From Actinomycetota bacterium (GTDB lineage: Bacteria > Actinomycetota > Actinomycetes > Mycobacteriales > Mycobacteriaceae), in the NCBI GenBank assembly GCA_005787665.1, contig SYAB01000019.1:1-5025 (forward strand): a stretch of 5,025 bases of DNA. The letters are read 5' to 3'. Below the pieces are notes generated by a model, which saw only the letters and a program-made list of their open reading frames with translations, ran no database searches and was not told the origin of the DNA. Position numbers and translations under genes: made by a program. Below, piece by piece: positions 1-5,025 of this stretch. Numbering within the stretch: position 1 is the first letter of the stretch; the number at the start of each line of letters is the position of its first letter.

Positions 1-352
1 CCAGCTGCGGGCCGGCCGTCGAGGTGATCTCCGCGTCCACGCCCGAGGTCGTGATGGTGACGTCGGCCGGTGTGGGCAGCAGGTAGCCGATGTCGGTGAG
101 GAACTGCCGGTATTCACCCGGGTCGATGCCGCCGATGACGCGCTGGCGGTGCCACTTGTCGATCTGGGCCTGCAGGTCGTCGCGACGAGCCAGCAGTTCG
201 TCGTTGCGGGGAGTGAGGTCGGCGACCACCTTGTCCACCCCGGCCCAAAAGGTGTCCGGGTCGATCCCCGTACCCGGTAGCGCCTCGTTGGTGATGAAGT
301 CGTACAGGCTCTGCGCGACCCGCAGATTGCCCACGACCACCCGATCGGTCAT
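1..352 (-). CDS. glcB: Malate synthase G, N-terminal 117 codons (3' part outside window)
   Basis: Malate synthase G condenses glyoxylate with acetyl-CoA to give malate and CoA in the cytoplasm, the second step of the glyoxylate shunt. The visible protein begins [19 protein letters not shown] and contains [18 protein letters not shown] (about residues 31-48), DKWHRQRVI (65-73) and [13 protein letters not shown] (80-92). These closely match the N-terminus of mycobacterial GlcB (Rv1837c) as I know it. The family is about 730 residues long, so the TIM barrel and the catalytic Arg and Asp lie beyond position 1. The ATG at 352-350 is secure: an AGGGAGGA Shine-Dalgarno sits 4 nt upstream, and the start overlaps the previous gene's TGA as ATGA. 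That implies translational coupling, but a TANNNT box at 386-381 could also give glcB its own short-leader transcript. Nothing in the visible part is frameshifted or unusual. Confidence 0.96.
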   Translation of the reverse strand, partial: MTDRVVVGNLRVAQSLYDFITNEALPGTGIDPDTFWAGVDKVVADLTPRNDELLARRDDLQAQIDKWHRQRVIGGIDPGEYRQFLTDIGYLLPTPADVTITTSGVDAEITSTAGPQL

Positions 353-1263
353 TGGTTCCTCCCTGAAGGAAAGTCGCTTGATCCTATCCGCCGGTCCGTC
401 GCCGTCGAACAGGCCAGCAGCCGATCGCATCGCGCCAGCAGTGCGGCACGCAGCGGCACGGCGCGCTCGGCGACCGCGTTCTGGCCGCGGACGTACTCGG
501 CCCGGCCGGCGAATTCCTCCACGGCGATCGGCTCGAACCCGTACTCACGCAGGTCGTAGGGGCTCGCCCGCATATCGAGTTCGCGTGCCGCGGCGGCCAG
601 TTCCAGGCAGTCCAACAGCAGGCCGGAATCCAGCAGCGGTCCCAGCTTGTACGCCCATTTGTACAGGTCCATGTTGGCGTGCAGACAGCCCGGCTGTTCC
701 CACCGGCTCTGGGTGCGCCTGGTCGGCCGGCCCTCGTTGCGGACGGCGGCGGCCGGGGTGAAGAACCGGTAGGCATCGAAGTGACTGCACCGCAGCGGCT
801 GGGACTCGACGACGGCATCGGTGCCCGCGGCACCCAGGCGCAGCGGGACCCCGCCGTGACGGTAGGCCGGCGCCCGGTAGACCATCGCCCACTCGTGCAT
901 GCCGAAACATCCGAACCGGGGTGGACGGGCGGCCGTCGCGCGCAACAACCCGGCCACGAACCGCACCGTGGCGATCCGGGTGTCCAGATATTCGATGCCG
1001 ACCGTCACCCCGCCGGGTACCGCCACATAGCCGGAGCGGTCCAGGTAGGTCCGGGCCGCGGCGCCCGCCAGCACGGTGCCGTAACCGGGGTGCCACATCC
1101 GCAGCCGGCGGGGCGGATGGGAGTAGTAGCGGAAAAGGAAGTCCCACACCGGGTGTGTCTCACCCCGGGCGGCCCGCGCACGGTGCCCGGCGGTCAGGGC
1201 ATCGGCCCGGGCGGCGTGCGCCTCGGCCAGGGGCAGCCACTGCGACGACGGAAGCTCAGTCAC
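349..1263 (-). CDS. Conserved actinobacterial protein, '3-methyladenine DNA glycosylase'-labelled family, function unproven
   Basis: The protein is 304 aa, soluble, with no signal peptide or membrane segment. I recognise the family from its blocks: [15 protein letters not shown] (37-51), [13 protein letters not shown] (55-67), [17 protein letters not shown] (120-136), [14 protein letters not shown] (157-170), [20 protein letters not shown] (189-208) and [15 protein letters not shown] (232-246). As I recall, databases often name such proteins 3-methyladenine DNA glycosylase, but I see no helix-hairpin-helix/GPD motif or AAG-type signature, so I do not adopt that function. Cys/His-rich spots (C119/H123, C159/H161, C193/H195) could bind metal; this is inference. 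The GTG at 1263-1261 is preferred because it overlaps the upstream stop as GTGACTGA and is followed by [10 protein letters not shown], where family similarity seems to begin. Its own Shine-Dalgarno is poor, so translation probably depends on coupling. The TGA overlaps the glcB ATG. The last 20 residues look like a variable tail. Confidence 0.85.
   Translation of the reverse strand: MTELPSSQWLPLAEAHAARADALTAGHRARAARGETHPVWDFLFRYYSHPPRRLRMWHPGYGTVLAGAAARTYLDRSGYVAVPGGVTVGIEYLDTRIATVRFVAGLLRATAARPPRFGCFGMHEWAMVYRAPAYRHGGVPLRLGAAGTDAVVESQPLRCSHFDAYRFFTPAAAVRNEGRPTRRTQSRWEQPGCLHANMDLYKWAYKLGPLLDSGLLLDCLELAAAARELDMRASPYDLREYGFEPIAVEEFAGRAEYVRGQNAVAERAVPLRAALLARCDRLLACSTATDRRIGSSDFPSGRNQ
357..364 (-). 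promoter_or_regulatory. Strong Shine-Dalgarno for glcB
   Basis: The minus strand reads AGGGAGGA, then ACCA, then ATG. This is the best ribosome-binding site in the window. It lies entirely within the last codons of the upstream gene, fixes the glcB start at 352, and suggests glcB is translated more strongly than its coupled neighbours. Confidence 0.8.
381..408 (-). promoter_or_regulatory. Candidate internal promoter for glcB
   Basis: On the minus strand, TAGGAT (386-381) fits the mycobacterial -10 consensus TANNNT. Sixteen nt upstream is TCGACG (408-403), which matches four of six bases of TTGACA. A start site 6-8 nt downstream would give an untranslated leader of about 22 nt holding just the strong Shine-Dalgarno. 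The element lies inside the 3' end of the preceding gene. It is pattern-based only, and TANNNT occurs often by chance; the arguments for it are the spacing to the start and the biological sense of separate control for a glyoxylate-shunt enzyme. Confidence 0.35.
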
Positions 1264-2311
1264 GGTGCATGCCGTCGCGAACCGTGCCCACCAGGTCCTC
1301 GACGAGGTCTTCCAGGGCCACCATGCCGCACACGGCACCGTCGGGTCCGGTCAGCAACGCCAGGTGGCTGTTGCTCTGGCGCATTCGCGACAGCGCGTCG
1401 GGGAGCGGCTCGGTGGCCGGCATGCGGGGCAAGGGGCGCACCGCGGTCGCGCCGACGACCGCGCCGGGGTGGTCGACAAGGTCGAGGAGATCCTTGATGT
1501 GCACGAATCCCAGGAACGCGCCGGCGTCGTCGACCACCGGGAACCGGGAATATCCGGTGGTGGCCAGCGCCTGCTCGATGGCGGCCACACTCGGTCCGAC
1601 TCCGGGGGCCGCAGCCGGCACGGTGTGGATTTCGTCCAGTCCAACCGAGACGTCGCCGGCCACCCGGTTACGGATCTGCAGGGCACGGGAGAGCCGCATG
1701 TGCTCCTCGGGGTCCAACAGGCCTTCCGAGCGCGACTCGGCGATCATCTCGGCCAGTTCGACCGTGGACACCGTGACCTCGAGTTCGTCCTTGGCCTGCA
1801 CCCCGAAAAGTCGCAGCGTGGCATTCGCCGCCAGGTTGTAGAAGGCGATCAGCGGGCGCGCCATCCGGACATAGGCCAGGTAGAGCGGCACCAGCAGCAT
1901 CGCGGTGGCTTCCGGGCCGGCGATGGCGATGTTCTTGGGCACCATCTCGCCCAGCAGGACATGCAACGTCACCACCACGGCAAGGGCCACCACGAACGAG
2001 ACCGTGTGCAGCACCGCATCGGGCACCCCGAGAAGCCCGAAGGGTCGCTCCAGCAGGTGGGCGATGGCCGGTTCGGCAACCCGGCCGAGCAGGATCGAGC
2101 AGATCGTGATCCCCAACTGGGCCCCGGCCAGCATCAGCGACAGTTGCTCACCGGCCCGGATCACCGTCCCGGCCCGCTTCTTGCCCTGCTCGGCCAGTGC
2201 CTCGAGCCGGTCGCGGCGCGCCGAGATCAGGGCGAACTCCGAGGCCACGAAAAAGGCGTTCGCGCCCAGCAATGCCACGGTCAGCAGGACGCCGAAAATA
2301 TCCGAACCCAT
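1256..2311 (-). CDS. CNNM/CorC-type membrane protein with DUF21 and two CBS domains, no CorC_HlyC domain (Rv1841c-like)
   Basis: This 351-aa inner-membrane protein belongs to the hemolysin-C/CorC/CNNM family, whose characterised members are linked to Mg2+ (or Co2+) efflux. The DUF21 membrane part spans about residues 1-180: helix 3-29 (GANAFFVASEFALISARR at 16-33), a hydrophobic stretch around 57-80 (AGAQLGITICSILLG), a helix at 100-121 ending in GEMVPKNIAIAGP (121-133), and a further hydrophobic region at 136-165. Two CBS motifs follow, at about 222-280 (GYSRFPVVDD, HIKDLLDLV) and 295-347 (VCGMVALEDLVEDLVGTV). The protein ends there, without the C-terminal CorC_HlyC domain of its neighbour. 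At the start of the first CBS region the family's M-x-P-R motif is replaced by VSVGLDEI. The ATG at 2311-2309 overlaps the upstream stop by one base (TGATG), with a modest GGTGGG site before it. A regulatory or heterodimer role beside the paralogue is plausible but inferred. Confidence 0.93.
   Translation of the reverse strand: MGSDIFGVLLTVALLGANAFFVASEFALISARRDRLEALAEQGKKRAGTVIRAGEQLSLMLAGAQLGITICSILLGRVAEPAIAHLLERPFGLLGVPDAVLHTVSFVVALAVVVTLHVLLGEMVPKNIAIAGPEATAMLLVPLYLAYVRMARPLIAFYNLAANATLRLFGVQAKDELEVTVSTVELAEMIAESRSEGLLDPEEHMRLSRALQIRNRVAGDVSVGLDEIHTVPAAAPGVGPSVAAIEQALATTGYSRFPVVDDAGAFLGFVHIKDLLDLVDHPGAVVGATAVRPLPRMPATEPLPDALSRMRQSNSHLALLTGPDGAVCGMVALEDLVEDLVGTVRDGMHRD
1528..1561 (-). repeat. 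34-nt direct repeat copy 1, containing an 8-bp inverted repeat
   Basis: This stretch matches 2901-2934 at 31 of 34 positions. It encodes the GYSRFPVVDD-type strand of the first CBS region. Within it ACCACCGG (1533-1540) and CCGGTGGT (1554-1561) are perfect inverted 8-mers separated by 13 nt. The similarity probably reflects shared descent and strong constraint on the TTGxSRFPVV peptide. Confidence 0.75.
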
Positions 2312-3675
2312 CAGTGCCCACCCGTGCCATCACCGGCGGACCGCTGGGCCCGGGTCAGGGTGACGCGGTCGATGCGGCGGCCGTCCATGGCCACCACCGT
2401 GGCCCGCCAGAGCAGGGGATCCCGCGCCGCCGCCTCCGGGTCGGAGGCGCTGATTTCCACCGACTCGCCCGGAACCGGGATGTGCCCGAGTCGCTCGAGC
2501 ACCAGACCGCCGATGGTCTCGTATTCTCCGTCGGGCGCGCGGAACCCGATGGCGTCGGCGACCTCGTCGATACGCAACAGCCCGGCGACCTCCCAACCGG
2601 GTCCGGCCCGGCGCACATCGGGGGTGGCGTCGTCGTGCTCGTCGCGGACATCGCCCACGATCTCCTCGATCAGATCCTCGACGGTGACCATGCCGGCCGT
2701 GCCGCCGTACTCGTCCACCACCAGCGCGGTCTGCAGGCCGTTGGCCCGCACCTGAATGATCAGAGCGTCACCGTCGAGCGTGGAGGGCACCCTCGGCACC
2801 GGGACGGCGAGACGGTCGAGGCGGGTCTGCGCCCGCATGGCCGGCGGTACTTCGAAGATCTGCTTGACATGGACCAGCCCGACCGTCTCGTCGAGGTCGC
2901 CGTCGACCACCGGAAACCGGGAGAATCCGGTGGTCGTCGCCACACGCTGCAGGTCGGCAACGGTATCGGTGGTCTGCACCACCTCGATCTCGGTGCGCGG
3001 GGTCATGAACTCCTCGGCGATGCGGCTCCCGAAACGCAGTGAGCGGTCGATCAATTCGGCGGTGCCGGCGTCGATGGCGCCCCGCTCGGCGGAACTGCGT
3101 ACCAGCGAACCCAGCTCCTGGGCAGAACGAGCCGAACGTAGCTCGTCGGCGGGTTCGATACCCATCCGGCGCAGGATCCAGTTGGCGGTTCCGTTGGTCA
3201 GCCTGATCGCCGGGGTGAAAAACCACGAGAAGGCGAGTTGCGGTGCGGCGCTGGCCCGCGCGGTCTGGACCGGCCGGGCCACCGCGAGGTTCTTGGGCAC
3301 CAGTTCGCCGAAGACCATCGACAGCGAGGTGGCCAGCAGGATCGCCGATACGAGCGCCACCACCGGAATCGAGCGAGCCGGCATCCCGACGGCCTCCAGC
3401 GCCGGGGCCAGCAACCGCGCCAGAACCGGTTCGGCCAGGAAGCCGGTGGCCAGTGTGGTGATCGAGATACCGAGTTGGGCGCCGGACAGCTGGAAGGACA
3501 GCGTGCGGTGCGCGTGCTGGACGAACCGGTCCCGCCGGTCGCCGGATCGGGCGTTGGCGTCGACGGTGCTGCGTTCCAGCGCGGTGAGGGAGAACTCCGC
3601 GGCGACGAAGACCGCGGTGCCGAGCGTGAGGGCGATGATGGCCAGCAGGCTCAGCACCGTTGCGGTGACACTCAT
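2311..3675 (-). CDS. CNNM/CorC-type membrane protein, DUF21-CBS-CBS-CorC_HlyC (Rv1842c-like)
   Basis: This 454-aa inner-membrane protein has full family architecture and is likely a divalent-cation (Mg2+) transporter or efflux protein. DUF21 spans about residues 1-185: helix 3-28 ([18 protein letters not shown]), re-entrant or membrane stretch 59-83 ([19 protein letters not shown]), helix 103-125 running into [13 protein letters not shown] (123-135), and a hydrophobic segment at 141-165. The first CBS domain opens with the intact [11 protein letters not shown] (223-233) and contains [10 protein letters not shown] (250-259) and [10 protein letters not shown]. The second ends [20 protein letters not shown] (321-340). 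The CorC_HlyC domain follows at about 355-442 ([32 protein letters not shown]). I chose the ATG at 3675 over the GTG at 3705 because GGAGA lies 4 nt upstream and hydrophobic sequence begins at once; the extra ten residues (SRHPPPGDP) look like leader sequence. The stop overlaps the next gene's ATG. A structured 198-nt leader precedes it. Confidence 0.94.
   Translation of the reverse strand: MSVTATVLSLLAIIALTLGTAVFVAAEFSLTALERSTVDANARSGDRRDRFVQHAHRTLSFQLSGAQLGISITTLATGFLAEPVLARLLAPALEAVGMPARSIPVVALVSAILLATSLSMVFGELVPKNLAVARPVQTARASAAPQLAFSWFFTPAIRLTNGTANWILRRMGIEPADELRSARSAQELGSLVRSSAERGAIDAGTAELIDRSLRFGSRIAEEFMTPRTEIEVVQTTDTVADLQRVATTTGFSRFPVVDGDLDETVGLVHVKQIFEVPPAMRAQTRLDRLAVPVPRVPSTLDGDALIIQVRANGLQTALVVDEYGGTAGMVTVEDLIEEIVGDVRDEHDDATPDVRRAGPGWEVAGLLRIDEVADAIGFRAPDGEYETIGGLVLERLGHIPVPGESVEISASDPEAAARDPLLWRATVVAMDGRRIDRVTLTRAQRSAGDGTGGH
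2901..2934 (-). repeat. 34-nt direct repeat copy 2, containing the same 8-bp inverted repeat
   Basis: This is the partner of 1528-1561, in the full-length paralogue ([10 protein letters not shown]). The inverted 8-mers ACCACCGG (2906-2913) and CCGGTGGT (2927-2934) are kept with the same 13-nt spacing; the three differences from copy 1 all fall in the spacer. Confidence 0.75.
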
Positions 3676-3806
3676 CGGGTCTCCGGGTGGCGGGTGCCGG
3701 GACACGATCCCGGCCGACTAGAACAGGGGTCGGCGTCCGGCCCCTGGCGGGGCTCGGTGTGCCAGACCGCTATCGCGTCCGGAGCCCCAACGGGCACCTG
3801 CGGCAC
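3672..3806 (-). CDS. Possible 44-codon proline-rich leader ORF overlapping the CBS gene start
   Basis: In the leader of the CBS membrane operon, a GTG at 3806-3804 opens a 44-codon frame. Its TGA (3674-3672) overlaps the next gene's ATG as ATGA. GGGAG lies only 3 nt before the GTG, closer than ideal; a second GTG at 3797 lies 12 nt after it. The peptide starts (M)[10 protein letters not shown], carries [10 protein letters not shown] in the middle and ends RHPETR. It has 9 prolines in 44 residues plus several acidic residues, and I recognise no family. Proline-rich leader peptides are known to make Mg2+-transporter genes respond to Mg2+ in enterobacteria; applying that here is inference. The frame stays open upstream into guaB1, as GC-rich shadow frames often do, so it could be non-coding. 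Confidence 0.3.
   Translation of the reverse strand: MPQVPVGAPDAIAVWHTEPRQGPDADPCSSRPGSCPGTRHPETR
3680..3684 (-). promoter_or_regulatory. Shine-Dalgarno deciding the start of the first CBS membrane gene
   Basis: The minus strand reads GGAGA, then CCCG, then ATG at 3675. A GTG 30 nt further upstream (3705) lies in the loop of a hairpin and has no comparable site, so the shorter protein is favoured. Confidence 0.6.
3696..3714 (-). other. Perfect 7-bp hairpin just upstream of the CBS gene ribosome-binding site
   Basis: GCCGGGA and TCCCGGC form a perfect 7-bp stem with a 5-nt loop (TCGTG on the minus strand). It ends 11 nt before the GGAGA site. No T-run follows, so it is unlikely to be a standard terminator; it may influence ribosome access or simply insulate the ribosome-binding site. 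Confidence 0.45.
3724..3788 (-). promoter_or_regulatory. Candidate attenuator with mutually exclusive stems
   Basis: Read on the minus strand there are four complementary arms. Arm 1 is GGGGCTC (3788-3782), arm 2 GAGCCCC (3755-3749), arm 3 CAGGGGC (3746-3740) and arm 4 CCCCTG (3729-3724). Arms 1 and 2 pair over 7 bp. Arm 2's GCCCC pairs with arm 3's GGGGC over 5 bp with a 4-nt loop. Arm 3's CAGGGG pairs with arm 4 over 6 bp, with three further inner pairs, and is followed by TTCTAG. 1:2 and 2:3 exclude each other, as do 2:3 and 3:4, which is the layout of an attenuator. G and C runs pair easily in DNA this GC-rich and the trailing T-run is weak, so this remains a hypothesis. Confidence 0.3.
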
Positions 3807-3842
3807 GTGCTCCCTTTCACTCGGTGGACGAAGACGATCCCT

Positions 3843-3848
3843 ATGGTA
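3843..3848 (-). promoter_or_regulatory. Candidate -10 box for the CBS membrane operon
   Basis: The minus strand reads TACCAT, matching mycobacterial TANNNT, inside GTTTACCATAGGGATC, the most AT-rich spot of the intergenic region. No TTGACA-like -35 is visible at 16-19 nt, which is common for mycobacterial promoters. Transcription would begin near 3836 and give a leader of about 160 nt. Confidence 0.4.
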
Positions 3849-3855
3849 AACGGTT

Positions 3856-3873
3856 GACCCGGGCGCTCCGGTC
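3856..3873 (-). terminator. Possible weak terminator hairpin after guaB1
   Basis: Immediately after the guaB1 TAG, the minus strand can fold GACCGG against CCGGGTC as six pairs with one bulged G and a 5-nt loop. The sequence after it (AACCGTTTACC) lacks a T-run. It could be a weak, tail-less terminator, or chance pairing upstream of the candidate promoter. Confidence 0.25.

Positions 3874-5025
<1,152 letters not shown>

Noticed and set aside
1264..1338. N-terminal extension of the 304-aa protein from an ATG at 1338
   Set aside because: The added 25 residues (Trp-rich, starting MPCAAWWPWK) are the out-of-frame reading of the upstream CBS coding sequence; the GTG in GTGACTGA gives the natural coupled start.
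1265..2755. A 496-codon open frame on the plus strand
   Set aside because: It lies antisense across two confidently assigned membrane protein genes, is rich in R/G/H/Q with low-complexity composition, has no recognisable domain, and is the usual antisense shadow of high-GC coding DNA. The other long plus-strand frames (679-1497, 2197-3042, 2756-3721, 3895-4797) are rejected for the same reason.
3770..3820. A 16-codon GTG frame in the leader (starting MKGSTCRRC), covering arm 1 with its TAG between arms 1 and 2
   Set aside because: The position is what a classic attenuator peptide would need, but there is no Shine-Dalgarno before the GTG and no run of a single regulatory codon. It is too weak to annotate.
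3676..3850. Known riboswitch classes (M-box, cobalamin, TPP, SAM-IV, ydaO-type, guanidine) in the transporter leader
   Set aside because: GGGAGCACGTGCCGCAGGTGCCC superficially recalls a cobalamin-type core, but the expected conserved core motifs of each class are missing by eye. A covariance-model search (Rfam/Infernal) would decide.

Overview
The window is a high-GC, tightly packed actinobacterial segment in which every gene I can support lies on the minus strand. Protein sequences and gene order point to a mycobacterium. Read 5'->3' on the minus strand, the order is GuaB1, two CNNM/CorC-like CBS membrane proteins, and malate synthase G. This follows the Rv1843c-Rv1842c-Rv1841c-(...)-Rv1837c order of M. 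tuberculosis as I remember it. There, as I recall, the interval between Rv1841c and glcB holds a VapBC13 pair and a PE_PGRS gene. Here it holds one 304-aa gene, so a non-tuberculous, Mycolicibacterium-like species is the best guess.

Layout from high to low coordinates (the direction of transcription): (1) 5025-3874, guaB1, lacking its 5' end; (2) 3873-3676, a 198-nt intergenic leader with a possible weak terminator, a TANNNT-type -10 box, several mutually exclusive stems and a small proline-rich upstream reading frame; (3) 3675-2311, a full-length DUF21-CBS-CBS-CorC_HlyC membrane protein; (4) 2311-1256, its shorter paralogue without the CorC_HlyC domain; (5) 1263-349, a soluble protein of a family that databases, as I recall, label '3-methyladenine DNA glycosylase', although I see no glycosylase motif; (6) 352-1, the first 117 codons of glcB.

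Genes 3 to 6 are chained by overlaps of 1, 8 and 4 nt (TGATG, GTGACTGA, ATGA), which suggests one operon with translational coupling. glcB also has the best Shine-Dalgarno in the window and a plausible promoter of its own inside the preceding gene, so it can probably also be expressed independently. Functionally the window joins purine salvage (GuaB1, GMP reductase), a probable Mg2+/cation transport pair, an uncharacterised protein and the glyoxylate shunt. I see no shared pathway.

No complete novel system stands out. The most interesting region is the leader of the CBS pair (3676-3850), whose arrangement resembles an attenuator and/or an upstream-ORF switch. I see no RNA genes, CRISPR arrays, insertion sequences or other mobile elements.
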